Shown here: positions 1-7,572 of the stretch, piece after piece
How the letters are laid out: each line of letters begins with the position of its first letter
Position numbering within the stretch: position 1 is the first letter of the stretch
Origin: Pseudomonadota bacterium
GTDB taxonomy: Bacteria; Pseudomonadota; Alphaproteobacteria; Rhizobiales; Devosiaceae
Reading direction: 5' to 3'
Assembly: GCA_023431205.1 (NCBI GenBank)
Contig: JAEYXQ010000135.1
Coordinates: 1-33,015, forward strand
Length of the DNA stretch: 33,015 bases
The notes under the pieces: generated by a model
The model's database searches: none
What the model was told of the DNA's origin: nothing
Seen by the model: the letters and a program-made list of their open reading frames with translations, nothing else
Made by a program: the position numbers and the translations under genes

Positions 1-557
1 TCCTCGATGATGGTCGGGCCGGCCTGCAGCGGCTCGAGCACACCACCGATGCCGACGCCGCCGGACAGGTGCACGTTCTTGCCGATCTGGGCGCAGGAGC
101 CCACCGTAGCCCAGGTGTCGACCATGGTGCCCTCGTCGACATAGGCGCCGAGGTTGACGAAGCTCGGCATCAGGATCACGCCCTTGCCGATATGGGCGGA
201 GCGGCGCACCACAGCCCCGGGCACGGCGCGGAAACCAGCTTCTCTCCAGCGGTTTTCGCCCCAGCCCTCAAACTTGGTCGGCACCTTGTCCCACCAGGAG
301 GCGCCCTGTGGCCCGCCGTTCATCACCTGATTGTCGTTGAGCCGGAAGGACAGGAGCACCGCCTTCTTGAGCCACTGGTTGACCTGCCAACCGTCGCCCG
401 CCTTCTCGGCGACGCGAAGCTCACCGCGGTCGAGCAGGTTCAGGGCCGCGTCCACTGCATCGCGGATCTCGCCGCTGGTACCGAAGCCGATATTGGCGCG
501 ATCCTCGAAGGCGGCATCGATGATGCGTTCGAGTTCGGCGGGGTTCGCAGTCGGCAT
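1..557 (-). CDS. dapD: 2,3,4,5-tetrahydropyridine-2,6-dicarboxylate N-succinyltransferase (partial, 3' end beyond window)
   Basis: DapD transfers succinyl from succinyl-CoA to tetrahydrodipicolinate in the succinylase branch of lysine/meso-diaminopimelate synthesis, in the cytosol. About 185 residues are visible of a family length near 280; the rest lies left of the window. The N-terminal helical domain (start MPTANPAELERIIDAAFEDR) is followed by the family stretch LLSFRLNDN at about residue 69 and then by the left-handed beta-helix hexapeptide repeats, with the typical PSFVNLGAYVDEGTMVDTWA, GSCAQIGKNVHLSGG and GVGIGGVLEPLQA segments. The ATG at 555-557 has GAGGAG six bases upstream. The gene runs in the same direction as the tadD-like gene, 66 bp downstream of its stop. 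Identification is by recognised motifs and is firm. Confidence 0.96.
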   Translation of the reverse strand, partial: MPTANPAELERIIDAAFEDRANIGFGTSGEIRDAVDAALNLLDRGELRVAEKAGDGWQVNQWLKKAVLLSFRLNDNQVMNGGPQGASWWDKVPTKFEGWGENRWREAGFRAVPGAVVRRSAHIGKGVILMPSFVNLGAYVDEGTMVDTWATVGSCAQIGKNVHLSGGVGIGGVLEPLQAGPTIIE

Positions 558-623
558 GGCAGGCTCCTCGGATGTGCGGCCGGACCATAGCCGGGCACGT
601 CCTGCTGTCAACGGCGCTGGAGG

Positions 624-1388
624 TCAGCCCTGGATACGGTCCCAGCGATTCTGCTGGGTCAGCAGAGCCCGCACATAAGCCATGTTGCTTTCAACCTGCT
701 CGGGCGGCAATTCGGCAGCATAAAGGGCGCGCGACTCGTCAAACCTGCCCTGCAGCCCCACGACCAGAGCAAGGTTCTGCCGCGTCTGAGTGTTGGCACC
801 GCGCATCTGCACCGCGCGGCGCAGGTGCCTCTCGGCAGCATCGAGGTCGTTGGTCATGGCATAGGACAGGCCGAGATTGGTCTCGATGGAGGCTTCGCCC
901 GGTGCGATCAACTGCGCCTGCTGGTAGAGCTTGCGCGCCTCCTGGTTGCGGCCCATCTGGTCGAGGGTGGCGCCCTTTACCAGAAGCGCATTCCAGTCAG
1001 GCATGTCGGGCCGGATGACGCGGTCGAGAATGGCCAATGACTGCTCGAGCCGGCCATCGGCGGTCAGCGCTTTGGCGTAGGCGACGGCGATGGTGGGGTC
1101 CTGCGGATAAAGGCCGACGCCCTGCTCGAGCACCGCTACCGCCTGCTGGCTCTGCCCCTGCGCCCGGAGCGCGGCGGCGAAGTGCACGATGGTGCTCTTG
1201 TCACGCGGATTGCGCTGATACTTGACGGAAAGATCGGCCACCGATTGCTGCGCCGCGCCCGCGGGCAGTCCGGCATAATCCGGAGAAGGCATGCTGCCGC
1301 GATTGGATGCACAGGCCGACAACAGCACAGCCATACCGGCGACCGCACAGGCGCGAGCGAAGGCGCGGTTGCGGAGGCGAGCGATCAT
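624..1388 (-). CDS. tadD: TadD-type tetratricopeptide-repeat lipoprotein
   Basis: A 254-residue protein with a lipoprotein signal: a basic start, a hydrophobic stretch and a lipobox LSAC with the lipidated Cys at residue 26, so it is probably outer-membrane anchored. The rest is TPR-like helical hairpins (about residues 50-235), with repeat cores such as AVAVLEQGVGLYPQDP, EARKLYQQAQLIAPGE and AERHLRRAVQMRG. The ending NMAYVRALL...NRW is, as I recall, typical of TadD, a lipoprotein needed for Tad/Flp pilus assembly and thought to help secretin assembly. The Tad operon lies 5 kb away. An AGGAG sits six bases before the ATG. The upstream region carries a TTAACCC/GGGTTAA dyad containing a near-match to the CtrA box. 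The TPR lipoprotein call is certain; the TadD role is inference from sequence and neighbourhood. Confidence 0.8.
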   Translation of the reverse strand: MIARLRNRAFARACAVAGMAVLLSACASNRGSMPSPDYAGLPAGAAQQSVADLSVKYQRNPRDKSTIVHFAAALRAQGQSQQAVAVLEQGVGLYPQDPTIAVAYAKALTADGRLEQSLAILDRVIRPDMPDWNALLVKGATLDQMGRNQEARKLYQQAQLIAPGEASIETNLGLSYAMTNDLDAAERHLRRAVQMRGANTQTRQNLALVVGLQGRFDESRALYAAELPPEQVESNMAYVRALLTQQNRWDRIQG

Positions 1389-1433
1389 CGGCGGCTCCTG
1401 GTGGTCTGGTCCATCTCCGCGAGCAATAAAACA

Positions 1434-1454
1434 TTAACCCTAACGCGGGGTTAA
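1434..1454. promoter_or_regulatory. TTAACCC-N7-GGGTTAA dyad upstream of tadD
   Basis: A perfect 7-bp inverted repeat with a 7-base spacer, 46-66 bp upstream of the tadD start and 71-91 bp upstream of the aminopeptidase start, in the divergent intergenic region. Read on the minus strand it contains TTAA-N7-TTAG, a 7 of 8 match to the alphaproteobacterial CtrA box TTAA-N7-TTAA. The dyad is seen directly; the link to CtrA is inference. Confidence 0.45.
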
Positions 1455-1524
1455 ACCGGGCCTTCCCGGCGTTGCGGGTGGGCGTTGCTGCGGGTAAAAC
1501 CGGCCGGCCTTCCGGAGAGTACAC

Positions 1525-2874
1525 ATGGCCGAGCCCGCTACCCTGCCCATCCACTTCGTCGGCGAGAACCGGCTCGGTACAGCCCGGCTCACTCCGGCAC
1601 AGGCAGGCTGGGCGAGCGCCAATGGTTTCATCGGGCAGAAGGGACGCCTGCTGCCCTTGCCGGACGAGGCTGGACAACTCTCAGGCTACGCCTTCGGTAC
1701 CGGAGCAGAGGCCAACCGCCCGGTGTTCGTGGCGGGGCTCGCGGGGGCAGCACTGCCCGAAGGCCGCTATCGGCTGGTGGGCGAGGTTGGTGACGCCACC
1801 CGGGCCGCGATCGCGTTCCGCCTCGGCGCCTATCGTTTCGACCGCTACCGCCAGCAGGGCGCAACTCCGGACCTCGAGTTGCCGGACGGTGCTGACGCGG
1901 CCGAAGTGAGCCGGCAGGTCGCAGCCGCGACTTTGGCCCGAGACCTCATCAACACGCCGCCCAACGAACTTGGCCCGGACGCGCTCGACCGCGCTATCCG
2001 CGACTTCGCCGCCGAACGCGGCATCGCTGTCTCGGCCACGGTCGGTGATGAGTTGCTGGCGCAGAACTTCCCGCTGATCCACGCGGTCGGCCGGGCCAGC
2101 GCCCAGGCGCCGAGACTGCTCGACCTCACCTGGGGCAATCCGGAGCATCCCAAGGTCACCCTGGTGGGCAAGGGGGTGACGTTCGACACCGGTGGGCTCG
2201 ACATCAAGACTGCCGCCGGCATGCTGCTGATGAAGAAGGACATGGGTGGCGCGGCCAACGTGCTCGGGCTTGCGCACGCCATCGTCGACGCAGGCCTGCC
2301 GGTGCGACTCAGGGTGCTGATCCCCATCGTTGAAAACGCCATCAGCGGCTCTTCCTTCCGTCCGGGCGACATCATCCGCTCACGCGCGGGACTCACCGTG
2401 GAGATCGGCAATACCGATGCCGAAGGGCGACTGATCCTTGCCGATGCGCTTGCCTTCGCCGACGGCGAGAAGCCGGAGTTGCTGCTGGACATGGCAACCC
2501 TCACCGGGGCCGCCCGAGCGGCGCTGGGCCCCGATCTGCCGCCGCTCTACGCGACCGACGACACTCTGGCGCGTGACCTTGTTGCCAGCGGCTTGAGCTG
2601 GGAAGACCCGCTATGGCCGATGCCGCTGTGGAGCCCTTACGAATCGATGCTGGCATCCAAGGTGGCCGACATCAACAACGCCGGCAGCGGCGGGTTTGCC
2701 GGATCGGTGACCGCGGCGCTGTTCCTGCGGAAGTTCGTGCGCGAGGCGCGTCAGTGGGTGCACCTCGACATCTACGGCTGGGCTCCCGAAGCGCGGCCTG
2801 GACGTTCGGCAGGTGGCACCGACCAGGCGATCCGCGGCGTCTATGGTGTGCTGCAGCGACGCTACGGAAGCTGA
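1525..2874 (+). CDS. M17-family leucyl aminopeptidase
   Basis: A 449-residue cytosolic metallo-aminopeptidase of the M17 (PepA/leucyl aminopeptidase) family, which removes N-terminal residues from peptides with two metal ions. The catalytic C-terminal domain is intact. VGKGVTFDTGG and LDIK supply a metal-binding Lys and Asp plus the catalytic Lys, MKKDMGGAA supplies another Asp ligand, and the signature NTDAEGRLILADAL supplies the Asp and Glu ligands plus the catalytic Arg. The N-terminal domain (about residues 1-150) is divergent and shorter than in E. coli PepA, closer to the unspecific 'leucyl aminopeptidase family protein' branch, so I give no symbol. The ATG at 1525 is preceded by GGAGAG. 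The gene diverges from tadD and converges with the YqaA-like gene, six bases away; a small CTGAC/GTCAG dyad covers both stop codons. Confidence 0.93.
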   Translation: MAEPATLPIHFVGENRLGTARLTPAQAGWASANGFIGQKGRLLPLPDEAGQLSGYAFGTGAEANRPVFVAGLAGAALPEGRYRLVGEVGDATRAAIAFRLGAYRFDRYRQQGATPDLELPDGADAAEVSRQVAAATLARDLINTPPNELGPDALDRAIRDFAAERGIAVSATVGDELLAQNFPLIHAVGRASAQAPRLLDLTWGNPEHPKVTLVGKGVTFDTGGLDIKTAAGMLLMKKDMGGAANVLGLAHAIVDAGLPVRLRVLIPIVENAISGSSFRPGDIIRSRAGLTVEIGNTDAEGRLILADALAFADGEKPELLLDMATLTGAARAALGPDLPPLYATDDTLARDLVASGLSWEDPLWPMPLWSPYESMLASKVADINNAGSGGFAGSVTAALFLRKFVREARQWVHLDIYGWAPEARPGRSAGGTDQAIRGVYGVLQRRYGS

Positions 2875-2880
2875 CCGGCG

Positions 2881-3552
2881 TCAGTTCTCGATCAGGTCGA
2901 CGCCGATGGCCTGTTCCATCGGCTCGTCCATCACTTCCGTCCCGGCTTTCGGGAACAGAACCGGCGCCAGCGCAAAGCCGCCGACAACAGCAATGACCAT
3001 CACCCATCCGGCCACTTTCTTGTGGCGCTCGATCAGGGCGGTGGTGGCCGGGCCGAAGAAGTAGAACAACCCACAGGGCACGAAGAAGCGCAGCCCGCGC
3101 CCGATCAGGCCGTAGATCACAAAGGTCCAGATATCGAGCCCGGCAACGCCGCTGGTGATGGTGATGACCTTGTAGGGGATCGGGGAAAGAGCCCCGATCA
3201 AAATCATCAGCGGACCGTTCTCGCTGAAGCTGCGGCGGAGCGATTCGAACCCGTCGCCTGCTCCGTAGAAGTCGACAATGGCGCGCCCGATCGAATCAAA
3301 CAGGAAGTGGCCGATGGCATAGCCGGCAAGTCCGCCGAGCACAGACGAGACCGTGCAAATCGCAGCCAGGCGCCAGGCTCGACGACGATCCGCCAGGATC
3401 ATCGGAGCCAGCATGATCTCCGGGAACACCGGTACGATCATCGCCTCGAGGAAACAGATCAGGGCCAGCATGGGCTCGGCCAGGCGGTGTTGGGTGGCCT
3501 GCTTGAGGCGGTCGTAAAGCCCGGGTTTGCCGGCTGCGGTGGTTTCGGTCAT
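2881..3552 (-). CDS. YqaA-type DedA/VTT-domain membrane protein
   Basis: A 223-residue inner-membrane protein of the DedA/SNARE-associated (VTT) superfamily, YqaA branch. Relatives are proposed to be lipid-related transporters or scramblases; no substrate can be read here. Seen in the sequence: a first hydrophobic segment FLEAMIVPVFPEIMLAPMI, a Gly-rich segment GGLAGYAIGHFLFDSIG, the family-type stretch ILIGALSPIPYKVITITSG with the conserved F/L-x-P-x-P-Y-K pattern, then two more hydrophobic helices near the C-terminus. I chose the ATG at 3550-3552; an in-frame TTG ten codons upstream has nothing to support it. The gene points away from ghrA, whose stop is 67 bp upstream on the same strand. 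Confidence 0.85.
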   Translation of the reverse strand: MTETTAAGKPGLYDRLKQATQHRLAEPMLALICFLEAMIVPVFPEIMLAPMILADRRRAWRLAAICTVSSVLGGLAGYAIGHFLFDSIGRAIVDFYGAGDGFESLRRSFSENGPLMILIGALSPIPYKVITITSGVAGLDIWTFVIYGLIGRGLRFFVPCGLFYFFGPATTALIERHKKVAGWVMVIAVVGGFALAPVLFPKAGTEVMDEPMEQAIGVDLIEN

Positions 3553-3619
3553 GGACGTCCGGAGTTGTGGATGATCACTCAATTACCCGGATGGTCCGGT
3601 CGCGCGAGCAAATTTTCCG

Positions 3620-4558
3620 TCAATACCCGCGCTTACGATCAACCACATTCACGAGAGGCCGGCCCGCTTCGTGATTGCGGATCACGCGCGAAAAGTAGCG
3701 AACGCCGCTCTTGAGGTCCGAAATCGCCGCGATGTGGGGTGTGATGTAGCAGGTCTCGATATCCCATAGCGGGCTGTCCGCCGGCAGCGGCTCGGTTTCG
3801 AACACATCGAGGCTGGCGGCGGCGAGGGTGCCATCGCCAAGCGCTCGGACGATATCGGCTTCCCGCTGGTGTCCGCCGCGGGCTGCATTGACGATCACGG
3901 GGCCACCGGCAAGGCGATCCTTCCGCAACTTGCCGAAGGTCTCGTAGTTCAGTATCCCCGCAGTCTCGGGCGTAAGCGGCAGCAGGTTGACGAGGATGTC
4001 GGTGCCCGAAAGAAACGCGTCGAACTCGCCGTCGCCGGTGAACAGCTCGACACCGTCGAGTTCTTTTGCCGTGCGGCTCCATCCGCGCAGGGTGAAACCG
4101 AGCGCGGACAAGCGCTTCAAGGCATCCTGTCCGAGAACGCCAAGCCCCATCACCCCCACTGTGGTTTCGCTCGCGGACGGGGGATAGAGCTGACTCCAGC
4201 GCCGGGCCTTCTGATCGGCACGGAAACGGCTGAACAGCCGGTGGTGCATGGTTACCTGGGCCACCACGTAGTCGCTCATCCGCTGCGTCAGGTCCTCGTC
4301 CACGAAACGGACGATCGGTACCTCCGGCAGAGCGGGATGCTGGAGCAGCGCGTCAACCCCCGCGCCCAGCGACAGGATGGCTTTGAGCCCCGTCAGCCCT
4401 TCGAAGGCGTCGGGCTTCGGCTTCCAGACGTAGATGTAGCGAACCTGGGACCGGTCGAAAGCGTCACCCCGGCGAACCACCGGATAGGGTGCGAGTGCCT
4501 CGGCGAGGGCGGCGGCCCAAGCGGCCTCATCAACATCGGAAAGGTGCAGCAGCAACAT
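3620..4558 (-). CDS. ghrA: Glyoxylate/hydroxypyruvate reductase A-type D-2-hydroxyacid dehydrogenase
   Basis: A 312-residue NAD(P)-dependent D-2-hydroxyacid dehydrogenase resembling GhrA, which reduces glyoxylate and hydroxypyruvate. The cofactor fold shows GVMGLGVLGQDALKRL followed by GWSRT; a Ser/Arg at that point suggests NADPH preference (inference). The catalytic triad of the family is present: Arg in NAARGGHQ, Glu in FETEPLP and His in TPHIAA. The N-terminal domain is of the short GhrA type rather than SerA type. I chose the ATG at 4556-4558 because GGAGG lies just upstream; an ATG four codons earlier (4570) lacks a ribosome site. A terminator of the upstream cytochrome gene ends within 20 bp of this start, so ghrA probably has its own weak promoter or depends on readthrough. 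Confidence 0.85.
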   Translation of the reverse strand: MLLLHLSDVDEAAWAAALAEALAPYPVVRRGDAFDRSQVRYIYVWKPKPDAFEGLTGLKAILSLGAGVDALLQHPALPEVPIVRFVDEDLTQRMSDYVVAQVTMHHRLFSRFRADQKARRWSQLYPPSASETTVGVMGLGVLGQDALKRLSALGFTLRGWSRTAKELDGVELFTGDGEFDAFLSGTDILVNLLPLTPETAGILNYETFGKLRKDRLAGGPVIVNAARGGHQREADIVRALGDGTLAAASLDVFETEPLPADSPLWDIETCYITPHIAAISDLKSGVRYFSRVIRNHEAGRPLVNVVDRKRGY

Positions 4559-4576
4559 GGGCGCCTCCATCGTCAC

Positions 4577-4612
4577 AAAAATAAGGGCCGCACCCACAGA
4601 GGATGCGGCCCT
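4577..4612 (-). terminator. Rho-independent terminator after the cytochrome c gene
   Basis: Read on the minus strand, a perfect 9-bp stem AGGGCCGCA / TGCGGCCCT (arms 4584-4592 and 4604-4612, 11-base loop) is followed at once by a T-rich run (TATTTTTG). It begins 26 bp after the cytochrome c stop codon and ends just before ghrA. Confidence 0.85.
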
Positions 4613-4638
4613 TTCAATATTCTGCGTTGCGCAGCGGC

Positions 4639-5460
4639 TTACTGAGCGGGTGCGGTGGCCGGCCCGCCGGTTTCGCTCGCACCGTCAGCCGCAGGAGTGC
4701 CGGGCAGAGGCGGAGCGGCTTGCTGACCGCTGGTTGTCGGCGTGCCCTGCACCGGAGTGTCGGACTGGGTCTCGGTCGGTGTATCAGTGACCGCCGCCGG
4801 GGCCTGCTCGGTGCTGACTTCTTCCGCCGGGGCGGTAGCGGGATTTTCTTCGGCAGCGCCCTCTTCGGTGGCGGCTGCACCCTCATCCGTGCCCTCTTCG
4901 GCCGGTGCCTCTTCCGGAGCCGGGAACGGCACCGGGCTGGGCGACAGCGTCTGCAGGTAGGCCAGGATGTCGGCGCGCTCTTCGGCGCTGCGGACACCGG
5001 CGAAATTCATCTTCGTGCCCGGCGCATAGTCAGCCGGACGGGTCAGGAAGTGGTCGAGGCTGTCATAGCTCCAGGTCCGACCTTCGGCGTTGTAAGACAA
5101 CAGGATGTCCGAATAGGCAAAACCGGGAACGCCGCCCTCGGGCCGGCCGACGACGCCATAGAGCACCGGGCCCTGCTTGTTGGGCTCGCCCTCACCGAAG
5201 TTGTGGCAGGACTGGCACTTGCGCACGGCGGCGGCGCCACGCTCGGCGCTGGCGCTGGCCAGCAGCACGCCAAGCGGCACAACCGGCTCGGCGCCGGCTT
5301 CCGCCACTTCCGTGGTCGGCTCGGGCTCCGGCAAGTTGTAGCCGGGGCCACGGTTCTCAATCGGGTGGTAGATGGATTCGGCAACGAAGCCCACGCCCAT
5401 CACGAACAGCAGGGTGCCCAGTACGGCGCCCATGATCTTGTTTAGCTCGAACGAATCCAT
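4639..5460 (-). CDS. Membrane-anchored class I cytochrome c (CycM/c552-like) with long Pro/Ala/Glu tail
   Basis: A 273-residue cytochrome c. An uncleaved N-terminal membrane anchor (about residues 10-30, GAVLGTLLFVMGVGFV) is followed by a short Pro/Glu linker. One haem domain has CQSCH at residues 82-86 and the probable axial Met in GTKMNF at about 151. The start MDSFELNKIMGAVLGTLLFV matches the alphaproteobacterial membrane-bound cytochrome c (CycM) group, which passes electrons from the bc1 complex towards terminal oxidases; the role is by family. Residues about 175-273 are a low-complexity tail rich in Pro, Ala, Glu, Thr and Gly with no recognisable domain, which I do not expect in CycM. 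I chose the ATG at 5458-5460 by family similarity, not the one seven codons upstream. A strong terminator follows. Confidence 0.88.
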   Translation of the reverse strand: MDSFELNKIMGAVLGTLLFVMGVGFVAESIYHPIENRGPGYNLPEPEPTTEVAEAGAEPVVPLGVLLASASAERGAAAVRKCQSCHNFGEGEPNKQGPVLYGVVGRPEGGVPGFAYSDILLSYNAEGRTWSYDSLDHFLTRPADYAPGTKMNFAGVRSAEERADILAYLQTLSPSPVPFPAPEEAPAEEGTDEGAAATEEGAAEENPATAPAEEVSTEQAPAAVTDTPTETQSDTPVQGTPTTSGQQAAPPLPGTPAADGASETGGPATAPAQ

Positions 5461-5661
5461 CTGGTCTCTCTGCCGGTCCATCCCCGCGGACTTCTAACCG
5501 GACCCGGATCGCTTTTCGATAGCGGAAAAGCGCTTTGCCTCAACATCCGGGGGTCCGATGCGGGCGGAAGATAGTCGCAACCCCCTGGGTGCGCAACCAT
5601 GCTCCTGTTGGTGCGACAATTCCCCGCCGCCGACGAAGTTGCTCCGGCGCCGCCGAATTGA

Positions 5662-5678
5662 CTCCCCGCCCGGGGGAG
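5662..5678 (+). other. GC-rich hairpin in the prephenate dehydratase leader
   Basis: CTCCCC and GGGGAG form a 6-bp stem with a 5-base loop, ending 36 bases before the ATG at 5715. No U-run follows, so it is not a plain terminator. I see no Phe-rich leader peptide in 5461-5714, so attenuation has no support. It may be a remnant of a REP-like palindrome. Confidence 0.3.
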
Positions 5679-5714
5679 CGCAAAAGCCCGCCATCCACAA
5701 GTCACGGGGCACAC

Positions 5715-6542
5715 ATGACCAAGCAGATTGCCTTTCAGGGCGAGCCCGGCGCGTTCAGCCATGCGGCAGCTCTGGGCGTTTTTCCCGGCGCGACCTTCCT
5801 GCCCCACGTGACCTTCGAAGAGGCGATGGCGGCCGTTCAGAACGGGGCCGCAGACAGGGCAGTGCTGCCGGTCGAGAATTCGCTTTATGGGCGCATCACC
5901 GACATCCACCACCTGCTCCCCGAAAGCGGGCTCTTCATCGTCGGTGAAACCTATCTGCGCATCGAGATGAACCTGCTCGGCATCCCGGGCGCCACGCTGG
6001 CAGACATCAAGGCGGTCCAGTCCCAGCCGCCAGCGCTTGGCCAGTGCCGCAAGTTCATCGCCGATCACGGGCTGCGGACGATCAACGGCGCGGACACTGC
6101 CGGATCGGCTCGCGAGGTTGCCGCTCGGGGCGATGCAAGCGTTGCAGCCATCGCCTCGCGTCTGGCCGGAGAGATCTATGGCCTCGATCTGCTCAAGAGC
6201 AACATCGAGGACGCGCGGCACAACACTACCCGCTTCCTCGTCATGTCCCGCGACAAGCAGGAAGCGCCGGCCGGCGGCCGGGTGAAGACGACCTTCGTAT
6301 TCCGGGTCCGCAACGTCCCTGCGGCGCTCTACAAGGCCATGGGTGGCTTCGCCACCAACGCCGTCAACATGACCAAGCTCGAAAGCTACATGGTCGGCGG
6401 CGCGTTCACGGCGACGCAGTTCTATGCCGATATCGAGGGGCACCCGGACGATGTAGGCGTGCAGCATGCCTTCGAGGAGCTGCGCTTCTTTACCGACCGG
6501 TTCGACATCCTCGGCGTCTATCCGGCCTCGGAACCGCGCTAG
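5715..6542 (+). CDS. pheA: Prephenate dehydratase
   Basis: A 275-residue monofunctional prephenate dehydratase, converting prephenate to phenylpyruvate in phenylalanine synthesis. The catalytic domain (about residues 1-180) shows AFQGEPGAFSHAAA at the start, VLPVENSLYGRITDIHHLL and the family motif NTTRF with the key Thr-Arg-Phe. An ACT regulatory domain follows (about 192-275), with ALYKAMGGFATNAVNMTKLES, where Phe is expected to bind as feedback inhibitor. The usual ESRP is ESYM here, which I recall as normal for alphaproteobacterial members. There is no chorismate mutase domain, unlike the fused E. coli PheA. The open frame extends to 5535, but that part is unlike any PheA N-terminus, so the ATG at 5715 is used. 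It converges with tadC, 11 bp apart. Confidence 0.95.
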   Translation: MTKQIAFQGEPGAFSHAAALGVFPGATFLPHVTFEEAMAAVQNGAADRAVLPVENSLYGRITDIHHLLPESGLFIVGETYLRIEMNLLGIPGATLADIKAVQSQPPALGQCRKFIADHGLRTINGADTAGSAREVAARGDASVAAIASRLAGEIYGLDLLKSNIEDARHNTTRFLVMSRDKQEAPAGGRVKTTFVFRVRNVPAALYKAMGGFATNAVNMTKLESYMVGGAFTATQFYADIEGHPDDVGVQHAFEELRFFTDRFDILGVYPASEPR

Positions 6543-6566
6543 GGTGCGGGGGCCTAGCCCCCACCC
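6542..6566. terminator. Hairpin between convergent pheA and tadC
   Basis: GGGT-(GC bulge)-GGGGGC, loop CTA, then GCCCCC-ACCC. The hairpin covers the last base of the pheA stop codon, and the tadC stop codon forms its loop. No T-run follows on either strand, so it may slow polymerases or protect 3' ends rather than terminate alone. Confidence 0.5.
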
Positions 6567-7561
6567 ATGCCCGCCGTCAGCGCCGGATCGAAGGCGCGGA
6601 TCATGGCGGGCGCCATGATGACGATGAACAGGACCGGCAGGAAGAAGACGATCATCGGCACGGTCAGCTTCGGCGGTAGTGAGGAGGCCTTCTTTTCGGC
6701 CTCCATCAGCCGGGCCTCTCGCCCTTCCTCAGCCATGACGCGCAGCGCCTGACCGACGGACGTGCCGTAGCGATCAGCCTGGATCAAGGCGGTCATCACC
6801 GCCTTGACGTTGTCGAGGCCGGTTCGCCGCCCGAGGTTCTCGTAGGCGCGGGAGCGATCTTCCAGAAAGGACAGTTCGGCCGTGGTGAGCGCCAGTTCCT
6901 CGGCCAGTTCGACGCTCTGGCCGCCGATTTCCTTGGTGACGCGCTTGAACGCGTGTTCCATCGACATGCCGGCTTCTACGCACAGCAAGAGCAGGTCGAG
7001 CGTGTCCGGCCATGCCTTGCGGATCGAGGCCTGACGCTTGTTGATGGCGTTGCGCAGCATCAGCACTGGCAGGTAGGCACCCAGCAGGCCCGCGCCCATG
7101 GCGTAGACTAGGTTGAGGTAGACCGGCCGATCCCCCGGGGTCACCACCAGCAGATAGAACGCGGCGAAGACGAATATGCCGATCGGGGCAGCGAAGCGCT
7201 GAAACAGGTAGGTGGTCAGATGCCCCTGGCCCCGGTACCCAGCCATGGCAAGCTTGTCGACCGTGCCTTCGTCCTGAAAGGCCTTTCGCAGGTCGAGCCG
7301 GTCGACCACCGTTTTCATGTAGGAGCGGGCTTCGGCGGGTGCGCGAATGGAGCGGCCCTGCGTTCCGGCCTGATTGCCGCGCAAGCGCGCCATTTCCTCT
7401 GCCCGCATCTTCTCGCGTTCGAGTGCCACCCGCTTGATGCGGCTGCGCATCTCCGTGCGGGTCATCAGGCTTGAGCCGAAGGTGAAGACCACGGCCGCGG
7501 CGGATATGGCGGCAAGGACCGCCACCAGGAACTGCGGGTCGACGAGAGTTTCGAGGGTCAT
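6554..7561 (-). CDS. tadC: Tad pilus inner-membrane platform protein TadC
   Basis: A 335-residue polytopic membrane protein of the type II secretion F family. With TadB it forms the inner-membrane platform on which the CpaF/TadA motor acts during Flp pilus assembly. Hydrophobic segments lie near residues 10-30, about 125-180 (IGIFVFAAFYLLVV and a second segment) and at the C-terminus (LTVPMIVFFLPVLFIVIMAPAMI). The cytoplasmic GspF-type helical domain between them contains LCVEAGMSMEHAFKRV and QADRYGTSVGQALRVMAEE, the pattern seen in TadC. It is the last gene of the tad operon, 11 bp after tadB. The ATG at 7559-7561 has AGAGG at usual distance. A longer N-terminal cytoplasmic linker than TadB supports TadC rather than a second TadB. 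Confidence 0.92.
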   Translation of the reverse strand: MTLETLVDPQFLVAVLAAISAAAVVFTFGSSLMTRTEMRSRIKRVALEREKMRAEEMARLRGNQAGTQGRSIRAPAEARSYMKTVVDRLDLRKAFQDEGTVDKLAMAGYRGQGHLTTYLFQRFAAPIGIFVFAAFYLLVVTPGDRPVYLNLVYAMGAGLLGAYLPVLMLRNAINKRQASIRKAWPDTLDLLLLCVEAGMSMEHAFKRVTKEIGGQSVELAEELALTTAELSFLEDRSRAYENLGRRTGLDNVKAVMTALIQADRYGTSVGQALRVMAEEGREARLMEAEKKASSLPPKLTVPMIVFFLPVLFIVIMAPAMIRAFDPALTAGMGGG

Positions 7562-7572
7562 CTGCCGCGCCT

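Noticed and set aside
5461..5714. Possible attenuator before pheA
   Set aside because: No short Phe-rich leader peptide and no alternative hairpin followed by a T-run; only one small hairpin.
5715..6542. ESYM instead of ESRP in the ACT domain of prephenate dehydratase
   Set aside because: Recalled as usual for alphaproteobacterial enzymes, so not a lesion.
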